This document shows, piece after piece, positions 25,919 to 34,418 of a stretch of 64,000 bases of DNA. The notes below the pieces were generated by a model. It was not told where the DNA came from and ran no database searches. It saw only the letters and a list, made by a program, of their open reading frames with translations. Source of the stretch: Curtobacterium sp. UNCCL20 (GTDB taxonomy: Bacteria; Actinomycetota; Actinomycetes; Actinomycetales; Microbacteriaceae); NCBI RefSeq assembly GCF_900101675.1, contig NZ_FNKG01000001.1, positions 601,368 through 665,367 on the forward strand, given 5' to 3'. The first letter of the stretch is position 1. The number at the start of each line of letters is the position of its first letter. A program made the position numbers and the translations under genes.

Positions 25919-27307
25919 TCACGCGCCGATGCGGATGAGCTTCTTGTTGACGAACTCCTCCGCGCCGAGCGGGCCGAGCTCCCGGCCGAACCCGCTCGCC
26001 TTGACCCCGCCGAACGGCAGCTCGGGGCTGTCCGCACCGACGATGTTCACGTAGACCATGCCGGCCGCGATCCGGTCCGCGACCCGGAGCGCCTGGTCGG
26101 CGTCCGTCGTGAACAGGTACGAGCCGAGGCCGTACGGGGTGTCGTTCGCGAGCCGGACGGCGTCGTCCTCGTCACGCACCCGGTAGACGGCTGCGACCGG
26201 GCCGAAGAACTCCTCGCGGTACGCGTCGTTGTCGGGCGTGACGTCCGTCAGCACGGTCGGTGTGAAGGCGTTCCCCTGTCGCTCGCCGCCGGTGACCACC
26301 GTCGCGCCCTGCGCCACGGCGGACGACAGCTGCTCCTCGAGCCGGTCGGCGGCAGCCGGCGACGACAGCGGCCCGAGCTCGCTGCCCGGCGTCGTCGGGT
26401 CGGTCGGCGCGACGACGGACATCGCCGCCGTGAACCGGGTCAGGAAGTCGTCGTACAGGTGGTCGGCGACGAGGAAGCGCTTCGCCGCGTTGCACACCTG
26501 GCCGTTGCCCTCGAGGCGGGTGGCCACGGCGGACTCCACGACGGCGTCGAGGTCGTCGGTGGACAGCAGGATGAACGGGTCCGAGCCGCCGAGCTCGAGG
26601 ACGACCTTCGTCAGGTTCCGGCCGGCGATCTCCGCGACGGCGGCACCGGCGCGGGCCGACCCGGTCAGGGAGACGCCCTGGACGCGCGGGTCCGCGATGA
26701 CGTCCGCGACCTGGTCGTTCGTCGCGAAGACGTTCGTGTACGCGCCCGCAGGGAAGCCGGCGTCGGCGAACACCGCCTCGATCGCGAGCGCCGACTCGGG
26801 GCACTGCGGGGCGTGCTTGAGCAGCACCGTGTTGCCGATGAGCAGGTTCGGACCGGCGAACCGGGCGATCTGGTAGGCGGGGAAGTTCCACGGCATGATG
26901 CCGAGCACCACACCGATGGAGTCCTTTCGGATGAACGCGCTGCCCGCGCTGCCCTCGGCGAGGGTGATCGGCTGGTCGGCGAGGAACTCCTCGGCGTGGT
27001 CGGCGTAGTAGTCGTAGATGTCGGCGCAGAAGTCCACCTCGCCGACGGCCTGGTCGATCGGCTTCGCCATCTCGCGGACGATCGTCGCGGCGAGGTCGTC
27101 GCGCCGTTCGCGGTACAGCTCGGCGACGCGCCGCAGCAGCGCTGCCCGGTCGGCGACCGTGTTCGTGTCCGACGCGTGCACCCGGTCCGCGGTGTCGATC
27201 GCGGCACGGAGCTCGTCGTCGGTGATGGTCGGGAAGGTGCGGAGGACCTCGCCCGATGCCGGGTCGGTGACGGCGTACACGGTCGAGGTGGTGGCGGTGT
27301 CGGTCAT
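25919..27307 (-). CDS. NAD(P)-dependent aldehyde dehydrogenase, succinate-semialdehyde dehydrogenase-like
   Basis: 462 aa, typical length. Catalytic Glu238 (LELGGSD) and Cys272 (GQVCNAAKR), with GIMPWNFPAYQIARF and LTGSARAGAAVA. The CADIYDYYADHAEEFLAD region resembles the Sad/GabD2 subgroup of succinate-semialdehyde dehydrogenases. It starts 7 nt after the permease gene's stop and is co-transcribed with it. This is the second of three aldehyde dehydrogenases in the island. Confidence 0.88.
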   Translation of the reverse strand: MTDTATTSTVYAVTDPASGEVLRTFPTITDDELRAAIDTADRVHASDTNTVADRAALLRRVAELYRERRDDLAATIVREMAKPIDQAVGEVDFCADIYDYYADHAEEFLADQPITLAEGSAGSAFIRKDSIGVVLGIMPWNFPAYQIARFAGPNLLIGNTVLLKHAPQCPESALAIEAVFADAGFPAGAYTNVFATNDQVADVIADPRVQGVSLTGSARAGAAVAEIAGRNLTKVVLELGGSDPFILLSTDDLDAVVESAVATRLEGNGQVCNAAKRFLVADHLYDDFLTRFTAAMSVVAPTDPTTPGSELGPLSSPAAADRLEEQLSSAVAQGATVVTGGERQGNAFTPTVLTDVTPDNDAYREEFFGPVAAVYRVRDEDDAVRLANDTPYGLGSYLFTTDADQALRVADRIAAGMVYVNIVGADSPELPFGGVKASGFGRELGPLGAEEFVNKKLIRIGA

Positions 27308-27314
27308 GGTGCTC

Positions 27315-28730
27315 CTAGGCCTGCTCGTCGGTCAGCTGCTTGTTCACGCCCGTGACGGGCTGGTTCTCATCGAAGCCCTTCGGCTGGATCCGGAACCCCT
27401 TGGTGATGACCAGCAGGTACACGAACCCGATGGCCGCCCACACCCCGCCGGCGATGAGCGCGTCGGCGTGCAGCTGCGACCAGAGAACACCGGTGAGCAG
27501 CATCGCGACGCCGGGCATCACCACGAAGGTGAACCGGTCGCGCGTGGTGTGGCGCCGGCCCTCGCGCCAGGCGAAGTGCACGATCACCGTCAGGTTGACG
27601 AACGTGAACGCGATGAGCGCGCCGAAGTTGATGTAGGACGAGATCGTGTCGAGCGAGAACGTCATCGCGAGGAGCGTCACGGCACCGACGATGACGACGT
27701 TCGGGATGGGCGTGCGGGTGCGGGGGCTGACGTAGCCGAACACCTTCTTCGGCAGGACGTTGTTCCGGCCCATCACGAGGAGCATGCGGGCGACGCTGGC
27801 GTGCGAGGCCAGGCCGGACGCCAGCGCGGCGATGAACCCCGCGGCGACGAGGATCGCCTGGAAGACCTTCCCGCCGACCAGCAGACCGATCTGGGGGAGC
27901 GGGTCGTCGGTGAACTCGCCGAACGGGGCGTTCGTCGGGAAGCGGAGCTGCGCGAAGTACGCGGACACGAGGAAGATCAGGCCGCCGATGAGCACGGTCA
28001 TCAGGATCGCCTTCGGCATGATCCGGATCGACTTCGCCTCCTCCGTGTACATCGTCACGGCGTCGAACCCGATGAACGAGAAGCACACGACGGTGGCCCC
28101 GGTGAGGAGTGCCGACATCGTCACGCCGTCGTGCACGAAGGGCTCCGTGCTGATGACCGTCCCCGCGCCGGCACCGCGGACCAGCTCGATCACGGCGAAG
28201 ACCACGAACGCGATCATCGCCAGGATCGCGCCGATGAGGAGCACCATGTTGAGGTTCGACGTGCCGCGCATCGACAGGCAGATCACGGTCGTGACGAACA
28301 GCGTGTAGACGACGACGGTCACCCAGGCGGGCAGAGCCGGGAAGACCTGCTCGAGGTAGAGCCGGATGATGAGCGCGTTCACCATCGGGAGCAGCAGGTA
28401 GTCGAGGAGCGACGCCCACCCGACCATGAACCCGGCGTTCGGGTGGATCGACTCCCGCACGTACGTGTACGCCGAACCGGCCGCCGGGTAGACGCGGACC
28501 ATCTTCCCGTAGCTCACCGCGGTCAGGAGCATGATCACGAGGGCGATGAGGTACGCGCTCGGGACGGCGCCGTTCGTCTGCCCGGAGACGATGCCGAAGG
28601 TGTCGAACACCACGGTCGGCGTCATGTAGCCGAGCCCGAGACCGACGATCGCCCAGAGTCCGAGGCTCCGCTTGAGCGAGCCGCCGCGCGCCGGTGCGGC
28701 CGGCGCGGTGACCGCGATGGGTGATGCCAT
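27315..28730 (-). CDS. APC-superfamily amino acid/polyamine permease (PuuP-like)
   Basis: 471 aa with about twelve hydrophobic segments. GLWAIVGLGLGYMTPTVVFDTFG, YPAAGSAYTYVRESI (both long APC motifs) and FSFIGFDAVTMYTEEAK match amine-type APC carriers such as putrescine importers. The ATG has GGAGGGAA upstream. Given the neighbours it may import putrescine, GABA or a related amine; the substrate is inferred. A GAGTACA/TGTACTC inverted repeat lies upstream at 28857-28886. Confidence 0.85.
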   Translation of the reverse strand: MASPIAVTAPAAPARGGSLKRSLGLWAIVGLGLGYMTPTVVFDTFGIVSGQTNGAVPSAYLIALVIMLLTAVSYGKMVRVYPAAGSAYTYVRESIHPNAGFMVGWASLLDYLLLPMVNALIIRLYLEQVFPALPAWVTVVVYTLFVTTVICLSMRGTSNLNMVLLIGAILAMIAFVVFAVIELVRGAGAGTVISTEPFVHDGVTMSALLTGATVVCFSFIGFDAVTMYTEEAKSIRIMPKAILMTVLIGGLIFLVSAYFAQLRFPTNAPFGEFTDDPLPQIGLLVGGKVFQAILVAAGFIAALASGLASHASVARMLLVMGRNNVLPKKVFGYVSPRTRTPIPNVVIVGAVTLLAMTFSLDTISSYINFGALIAFTFVNLTVIVHFAWREGRRHTTRDRFTFVVMPGVAMLLTGVLWSQLHADALIAGGVWAAIGFVYLLVITKGFRIQPKGFDENQPVTGVNKQLTDEQA

Positions 28731-29028
28731 GGGAGTTCCCTCCTGCTCGCGGTGGGTGCCGCGGGGCCGGGGTCCGTGCGTCGGTGCGCGGACCGTCTCG
28801 GGGTGGACCGATCCGGGAACGATACCGACGACGCCGCGTGCTGCAGGCCCGCCACGGAGTACACCCTGCGGTGGGTGGCTGTACTCGGTGGCGCTTGCCG
28901 TCCGTTTGCGGGGGACGGTCAGCGACCGGTCCCGTGCTCGACGATCGCTGGGACCGGGCGGGGAGGACCCTCAGCCGGAGCGGGGACGTCACGGGTTCGT
29001 TCCCGGCGCCGCTCCCTACGCTCGCCCG
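28731..29028. other. Divergent intergenic region, permease to secreted esterase
   Basis: 298 bases. It holds the permease ribosome site, an inverted repeat GAGTACA (28857-28863) / TGTACTC (28880-28886) and a TACGCT -10 (29017-29022) that ends 6 nt before the esterase ATG. No gene was seen. Confidence 0.5.
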
Positions 29029-30165
29029 ATGACACGCACCACACGTCCCCGGGCCGCTTCCGCTGGGCTCCTCGCCGCCGGGCTGGTGCTGGGGCTCGCA
29101 CTCGGGTCGGCCGGGGGATGGGCCTTGGCCGGTGGCGTGGGCGCGGGACGGGCTGGGGGTGTGCGTGCCGGCGCCGTCGTCTCGGCGTCGGCTTCGTCGA
29201 CACCGCGCGCGTCGGCGACCCCGGCACCGCGGACCCCGGCCCCGACCGTACCGGGCGGGATCCCGATGGCGGAGGCGCCCAGCGCCGGTGCCGACTCCGC
29301 TCCGTCGAGCCTCGACCTGGCGGCCACCTGGACGGCACCCGACACCATGCCCGCACAGGGGCGACTGCTGCGCGTGACGATCCCCGCCACCCGCTCGCAC
29401 TTCACCGCCCGACAGGCGCTGCTCTACCTGCCGCCCGCCGCGCTGACCGCCGACCCGCCGGCGCTGCCCGTCGACGTGCTCCTCTCCGGACAATCGCGCG
29501 GCGCGGGACCCGACGACGTGCAGAACGCGGGACACGTGGAACAGACCCTCGACGCGCTCGCCACCGTCGACCGAGGGCTCGCGCCGATCGTCGTCGTGCC
29601 GGACCAGCTCGGCCCGCAGTCCGCGAACCCGATGTGCGTCGACGGTCGACTCGGCAACAGCCGGACCTACCTCACCGAGGACGTCCCGTCGTGGATCACG
29701 AGGCACCTGAAGGTGCAGACCGCGGCGTCGGCGTGGACCATCGGCGGGTTCTCACAGGGCGGCACCTGCGCCATCCAGCTCGGTGCCGGGGACCCGTCGC
29801 GGTTCGGCAACCTCATCGACGTCTCCGGCGAGGAGGGCCCGTCGATCGGCAGTACGACGCAGACCATCACGCAGGGCTTCGCGGGTGACCGAGCTGCCTG
29901 GGCCGCGGCGCAGCCAGCCGCACTGCTCCGTGCCGGTGCACCGTTCCGGGCGACGAACGCCTTCTTCGCGGTCGGTGCGCTCGACCACACCTACGGCGCC
30001 GTGATGCCCGTGATGGCGGAGCGCGCCCGGACCGCGGGGATGCACGTCGCCACGTGGGTGGTCCCCGGCGCGCGGCACAGCTGGATCACCGCGCGGGCAG
30101 CGCTCGCCGCGGGGCTCGACTGGCTGCAGCCGCGGATCGGGCTCGGGGCGCCCGAGGCCCCGTAG
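29029..30165 (+). CDS. Secreted alpha/beta-hydrolase (esterase family)
   Basis: 378 aa. An N-terminal signal peptide or anchor (about 12-36, RAASAGLLAAGLVLGLALGS) is followed by an Ala/Pro/Thr-rich stalk and an esterase-D/mycolyltransferase-like alpha/beta-hydrolase domain from about 95. The nucleophile is Ser242 in GGFSQGG; the C-terminal ARHSW supplies a likely catalytic His. The start is chosen at 29029 because TACGCT lies 6 nt upstream. The substrate is unknown. Confidence 0.85.
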   Translation: MTRTTRPRAASAGLLAAGLVLGLALGSAGGWALAGGVGAGRAGGVRAGAVVSASASSTPRASATPAPRTPAPTVPGGIPMAEAPSAGADSAPSSLDLAATWTAPDTMPAQGRLLRVTIPATRSHFTARQALLYLPPAALTADPPALPVDVLLSGQSRGAGPDDVQNAGHVEQTLDALATVDRGLAPIVVVPDQLGPQSANPMCVDGRLGNSRTYLTEDVPSWITRHLKVQTAASAWTIGGFSQGGTCAIQLGAGDPSRFGNLIDVSGEEGPSIGSTTQTITQGFAGDRAAWAAAQPAALLRAGAPFRATNAFFAVGALDHTYGAVMPVMAERARTAGMHVATWVVPGARHSWITARAALAAGLDWLQPRIGLGAPEAP

Positions 30166-30171
30166 TGATCT

Positions 30172-31185
30172 TTACCGCTCCGCAGGCTCCTGCTGCGTGA
30201 TGCAGTGGAGCCCGCCGCCCCGTGCGAACACCTCGCGGGCGTCGACCGTGCGCACCTCGCGCCCCGGGTAGGCGTCCGCGAGGATGCCCCGGGCCCGGTC
30301 GTCCGCGGACTCCTCGCCGAACCCGCACGCGATCACGGCGCCGTTCACCACGACGTGGTTGACGTAGTTCCAGTCCACCGGACCGCCCTCGTCCGTCAGG
30401 GTCGCCGGTGCCGGGATCTCAATGATCGTGGCGTCGACCGCGTCCTCGATCGCCCGCCGGATCTGCGGCATCACCAGGTGGTCCGGGTGTCCGGCGTCCG
30501 GCTGCGCGTGCAGCAGGACGACGCCCGGCTCGGTGAAGGTCGCCACCATGTCGACGTGTCCGCGGGTCCCGAGGCCGTCGTAGTCGCGCGTCAGTCCGCG
30601 GGGGAGCCAGATCACGTCCGTCGCGCCGATCGTGCGCGCCAACTCCTCCTCGACGCGACGGCGGTCGGCGTACGGGTTCCGGCGTGGGTCGAGCTGCACG
30701 GTCTCGGTGACGAGGACGCTGCCGCGGCCGTCGACGTGGATCGCCCCGCCCTCGTTGACCAGCAGTGACGGGATCCGCTGGACGCCCGCGGTCTCCGCGA
30801 TCGTGCGTGCCATCTCGGCGTCGCGCGTCCACGTCGACCACGAGTTCGCGCCCCAGCCGTTGAACACCCAGTCCACGGCGCCGCGCTCGCCGGTCTCGTC
30901 GTCCACCACGAAGGTGGGGCCGATGTCCCGCGTCCAGAAGTCGTCGAGCGGCGCCTCGAGCACGTCGATGCCGCCGGAGAGCAGGCGGTCGGCGTCGGCG
31001 CGTGCGACGGGGTCCACGACGACGGCGACCGGCTGGTACTCGCTGATCGTGTTCGCGGTCGTCGCCCAGGCGGTGCGGGCTGCCTCGGCGCTCGCCGGGT
31101 CGTCCCCCAGGGTGCCGCCGGGTCGGGGGAACGCCATCCACGTCCGCTCCTGCGGCGCCGTCTCCGCCGGCATCCGCCAGGTCAC
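30172..31185 (-). CDS. aguA: Agmatine deiminase
   Basis: 337 aa porphyromonas-type peptidyl-arginine-deiminase fold enzyme that converts agmatine to N-carbamoylputrescine and ammonia. Signatures: WTRDIGPTFVVD, FNGWGA, NEGGAIHVDG, RGHVDM and the C-terminal GGGLHCITQQEP with nucleophile Cys328. The GTG start at 31185 overlaps the aguB stop (GTGA). Next-step enzyme AguB is encoded immediately upstream, which strongly supports the assignment. Confidence 0.95.
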   Translation of the reverse strand: MTWRMPAETAPQERTWMAFPRPGGTLGDDPASAEAARTAWATTANTISEYQPVAVVVDPVARADADRLLSGGIDVLEAPLDDFWTRDIGPTFVVDDETGERGAVDWVFNGWGANSWSTWTRDAEMARTIAETAGVQRIPSLLVNEGGAIHVDGRGSVLVTETVQLDPRRNPYADRRRVEEELARTIGATDVIWLPRGLTRDYDGLGTRGHVDMVATFTEPGVVLLHAQPDAGHPDHLVMPQIRRAIEDAVDATIIEIPAPATLTDEGGPVDWNYVNHVVVNGAVIACGFGEESADDRARGILADAYPGREVRTVDAREVFARGGGLHCITQQEPAER

Positions 31186-32240
31186 GAGCGCGCCGCCTGG
31201 TCGGCTGGTGCGCGGTCGGTCGGCTGGCGGTCGGTCGGGAGATCCGCCATGGAGGCCCGGATCGCCTCGAGCGCGCCGTGGCCGTCGCGGACGGGGTCGA
31301 CATCCTGCACCAGGCCGTCGTACAGGTCGGGTCGCCTCGTCAGGTAGAAGGGGAAGAGCCGCAGCCACTCGGCGCGGGCGTCGAGGTCGAGGTCCGCGAC
31401 CAGCACGGCGTCGGCGTCCCGTGGAGCCTCGACGAGCACGCGCCCGAACGGGTCGGAGATGAAGGACGACCCGTAGAAGGTGATGTCGCCCTCGTCGCCC
31501 CACCGGTTCGGCACGACCATGAACTGCCCGGCGGTGATGCCGTTCGCCACGATCACCTGCCGCCAGATCGGGGCGGTGTCGAAGTCCGGGAAGGTCGGCT
31601 CCGAACCGATCGCGGTCGGGTACACGAGGACCTCGGACCCGGCGATGCCGTACGCGCGGGCGACCTCGGGGAACCACTCGTCCCAGCACGTCGGTAGCCC
31701 CACGCGGGCGCCGAGTCCGGCCGGCTCGTACACCGGGAAGGCATCGGCGTCGGCACCCGGGCGGAAGTAGGTGTCCTCGTAGTAGCCGGCGCTGATCGGG
31801 ATGTGCGTCTTGCGCGTCCGGCCGACCAGCGTGCCGTCCGGGGCGACGAGCACGGCGGTGTTGTAGCCGCGCGGGTCCTCGGGCCGGTCGTCCTCGGCGG
31901 GCCGCTCGTACAGCGACGCGTGCACGAACACGCCGTGCTCGATCGCCTGCGAGCGGGCGAACGTGACGGTGGGTCCGTCGTCGAGCGACTCGGCGAGGTC
32001 CTTCGGGACACCGCTCGCCGGGGTGTCTCCCGGGTAGCGGAGCAGCGTGAGCTCCTGGAGGAACACCGCCGTGGCACCGTTCGCCGCCGCGGTCGCGATG
32101 CCGTCGGCGAGCTGGCGGCGGTGCGACTCGGGGTCCTCGAGCCAGCGGGTCTGCACGAGTGCCACCCGGACCGAGCGGCGGGGACCGCCGGTGTCCTGGC
32201 GCAGCGGCGATGCCTGGGGGATGGCGGTGATGACGTCCAT
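31182..32240 (-). CDS. aguB: N-carbamoylputrescine amidase (nitrilase superfamily)
   Basis: 352 aa from ATG 32240. It hydrolyses N-carbamoylputrescine to putrescine, CO2 and ammonia. The nitrilase triad is Glu63 (QELT), Lys144 (RTRKTHIP) and Cys185 (LPTCWDEWFPE); the HIP-x-GYYED stretch is typical of this subfamily. A GTG at 32258 would add 6 residues, but AACAAT lies 6 nt before the ATG, as in other leaderless starts, and the upstream GTG sits inside a palindrome. A low-complexity tail (PTDRQPTDRAPAD) ends the protein. Confidence 0.93.
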   Translation of the reverse strand: MDVITAIPQASPLRQDTGGPRRSVRVALVQTRWLEDPESHRRQLADGIATAAANGATAVFLQELTLLRYPGDTPASGVPKDLAESLDDGPTVTFARSQAIEHGVFVHASLYERPAEDDRPEDPRGYNTAVLVAPDGTLVGRTRKTHIPISAGYYEDTYFRPGADADAFPVYEPAGLGARVGLPTCWDEWFPEVARAYGIAGSEVLVYPTAIGSEPTFPDFDTAPIWRQVIVANGITAGQFMVVPNRWGDEGDITFYGSSFISDPFGRVLVEAPRDADAVLVADLDLDARAEWLRLFPFYLTRRPDLYDGLVQDVDPVRDGHGALEAIRASMADLPTDRQPTDRAPADQAARS

Positions 32241-32249
32241 CCCGCCATT

Positions 32250-32267
32250 GTTGACCACCCGATCAAC
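32250..32267. promoter_or_regulatory. Imperfect palindrome at the aguB start
   Basis: GTTGACCACCCGATCAAC has matching half sites GTTGAcC and GTTGAtC in inverted orientation. It lies just upstream of, and overlaps, the proposed aguB -10 region, a plausible repressor site. Confidence 0.5.
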
Positions 32268-32293
32268 AGCCGCAACCCCCCCCTACCCCCGGC

Positions 32294-32418
32294 CGAGATC
32301 GCACTTTCGCGCGCGACGACGCCATCCCCGACCGACGAAGTGCGATCTCGCCCACAGGGAGAGACCGGGGCGCACCGACGAAGCGCGATCTCGCCGCCAA
32401 GGGGGGAGACCGGGGGCG
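32294..32418. repeat. Inverted and direct repeats between aguB and the membrane-protein gene
   Basis: CGAGATCGCACTT (32294-32306) is a perfect 13-bp inverted match to 32338-32350. A unit beginning ACCGACGAAG at 32331 (about 43 bp) is repeated with small changes from 32374 to about 32418; shared parts include GCGATCTCGCC and GAGACCGGGG. It lies 7 nt past the stop at 32425 on the minus strand and may also act as a terminator. Confidence 0.8.
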
Positions 32419-32424
32419 CGACCG

Positions 32425-33078
32425 TCAGGCGATGATGTTCACCGCGCGGGAGATCACCAGGGCGAGCAGGATGAACCCGCCGACCGACTGGTACGCCATG
32501 ATCATCTTCACGCGGGTGGTCATCGGCATCGTGTCGGTCGGGCTGAAGGCCATCATGTTCGTCAGCGCCACGTAGAGGTAGTCCAGGTACCCGGGACGCC
32601 ACGCGCTGTACTTCGGGTCGGTCTCCTGTGGGAACTGGAAGTCGGCCTCGGCGGTGTCCCACAACCCGGGACGACGCCGTGCGACCGGGCCGCCACGATC
32701 GAGCTCCCAGTAGACGAGCCCGAACGCGATGATGCTGCTCACCCACACCTGGAGCGCCGTGAGCAGCACGGCCCCGCCGTTCGCGTGGCCGCCGAGGAGC
32801 TCCATGACGGTCCGGACGACGGTGACCTGGTTCGCCAGGATGAGCAGGAGCGCGAGCGCGGTCGACACCCACCGGGACCACGTCGTCTCGCGGGTCAGGC
32901 GCCTCGGGTTGAAGACGATGAGCGGGGTGAGGAGCAGGACCCCGAGCAGGGGGACGACCCACGACGGGAAGAACAGGACCTCGTCGGGGAGGAACAGGCT
33001 GAGCGCCAGGTTCACCAGGACGGCGACGGCGACCGGCGCGCGGTGTTCGTGTCGGGGACGGTCTCGCCGGGTGCTCAC
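32425..33078 (-). CDS. Multi-pass membrane protein coupled to polyamine oxidase genes
   Basis: 217 aa, GTG start overlapping the upstream oxidase stop by 4 nt. Five or so hydrophobic segments. The C-terminal part (YLDYLYVALTNMMAFSPTD, then TTRVKMIMAYQSVGGF) resembles DUF1345 proteins or the last helices of two-helix ion channels but lacks a TVGYGD selectivity filter. Function unknown; it is the last gene of the five-gene lrp-to-membrane-protein unit. Confidence 0.75.
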   Translation of the reverse strand: MSTRRDRPRHEHRAPVAVAVLVNLALSLFLPDEVLFFPSWVVPLLGVLLLTPLIVFNPRRLTRETTWSRWVSTALALLLILANQVTVVRTVMELLGGHANGGAVLLTALQVWVSSIIAFGLVYWELDRGGPVARRRPGLWDTAEADFQFPQETDPKYSAWRPGYLDYLYVALTNMMAFSPTDTMPMTTRVKMIMAYQSVGGFILLALVISRAVNIIA

Positions 33079-34418
33079 GCGCCGAGTGTAGAGGGCGCGC
33101 TGAGGACGTCCGGCTGGACCTCGTGCCCGAGCAAGCGCGACGCTGCACGGAGCCCGGACAGCAGCGCCCCGTGCACCGTGGCGGGGTCGTCACCCCAGGT
33201 GGCCTCGCCGGCGAGCTGCACGCGGCCGGACGGCGTCCCGAGCAGGTCGTGGTCGTGGGTGGACGCCCGGACGTGCAGGTACGAGTACGACCCGCGGGCG
33301 AAGGGGTCGGCGGCCCACCGGGTGATCCGGCACCCCTCGGGCGCCGGCACCGTCGGGCCGAACATCCGTCGGAGCGCGGCGAGGCCCTCGTCGACGACCA
33401 TCGCGTCGGGCAGCGTCTCGAGTCGCCGGGCCCCGGCGCCGCCGACGAGCGCGGCGAGCACGGGTTCGCCGGTCACGCGGGACATGTCGTACCAGGAGTG
33501 CCAGTCGACCCCGGCGGACCCCTGCTGCCGGATCACCCAGTCGTCGCCCCAGAACCGGTCGGGGAACCGCAGGAACACCTTGTCGTAGACACCCATCCCG
33601 AGCCGTCCCATCGCTCCCGCGACCGGAGCGTCGAGCGGTGGCGTGAAGGTGACGTCCCCGGCCTGCAGCACCCCGAGCGGGACGGTCACGACGACGTTCC
33701 CTGCGGTGTGGGTCGACCCGTCCGCCAGTCCGACCTCGACACCGGCCTCCGACTGCGTCACGGAGCGCACGACCGACGAGAGCCGGATGTCGAGTCCGTC
33801 GGCCAACGCCGCGGCGTACTGCCCGTAGCCACCGGGGAAGACGACCTCGTCACCGGGGACGTGCTCCTCGTCGAGGCCGTGGGCGTCGAGGACGGTCACG
33901 GGCGCCCCGCAGAGGTCCTCGGATCGGTGCGCGGCGTACTCGCGGATCCGCGCGGCGCGGTCGCCAGCCCACCCGAGGGAGCGGAGGACGGTGTCGATCG
34001 CGGCGGCGTACGTCGACGGCGGTGGGGCGGAGGCGACCACGTGCGCCAGGGCCGCGTCGACGGTGTGCAGGTCGGCGACGAACGACGCGGCGGCGTCCGG
34101 GGACAGCCGGGCCCCGGAGGGACCGTGCCAGGCGATCGGGCGCCCGTCGAACTGGAAGCTGCCGACGGTGAACTCGACGGTGTCGATGCCGAACGCCGCC
34201 GCCAGCGACCAGAGCGGGTTGCCGTCGATGCCGTGGATCCACGAGGCGCCGAGGTCGACCGGGACGCCGATCGCGCTGTCCGTCCAGGTGCGCCCGCCGA
34301 TGCGGTCGCGGGCCTCGAGCACGACGACGGACGCACCGCCGAGCGCGAGCGCCCGGGCCGCGGCGAGCCCCGAGACACCGGCGCCCACGACGATGACGTC
34401 GGCATCGAGTTCGGCCAT
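33075..34418 (-). CDS. Flavin monoamine/polyamine oxidase
   Basis: 447 aa. FAD-binding VIVVGAGVSGLAAARAL and ARDRIGGRTWTD at the N-terminus; C-terminal VQLAGEATWGDDPATVHGA is the second FAD motif. GASWIHGIDGNPLW resembles plant-type polyamine oxidases and lysine-specific-demethylase-like amine oxidases. Its start shares one base with the previous stop (TGATG). Likely oxidises spermidine, an acetylated polyamine or another amine; the substrate is inferred from the operon. Confidence 0.88.
   Translation of the reverse strand: MAELDADVIVVGAGVSGLAAARALALGGASVVVLEARDRIGGRTWTDSAIGVPVDLGASWIHGIDGNPLWSLAAAFGIDTVEFTVGSFQFDGRPIAWHGPSGARLSPDAAASFVADLHTVDAALAHVVASAPPPSTYAAAIDTVLRSLGWAGDRAARIREYAAHRSEDLCGAPVTVLDAHGLDEEHVPGDEVVFPGGYGQYAAALADGLDIRLSSVVRSVTQSEAGVEVGLADGSTHTAGNVVVTVPLGVLQAGDVTFTPPLDAPVAGAMGRLGMGVYDKVFLRFPDRFWGDDWVIRQQGSAGVDWHSWYDMSRVTGEPVLAALVGGAGARRLETLPDAMVVDEGLAALRRMFGPTVPAPEGCRITRWAADPFARGSYSYLHVRASTHDHDLLGTPSGRVQLAGEATWGDDPATVHGALLSGLRAASRLLGHEVQPDVLSAPSTLGA

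Noticed and set aside
27367..29706. 779-codon minus-strand frame across permease and esterase
   Set aside because: Out-of-frame shadow of the permease gene and antisense of the esterase.
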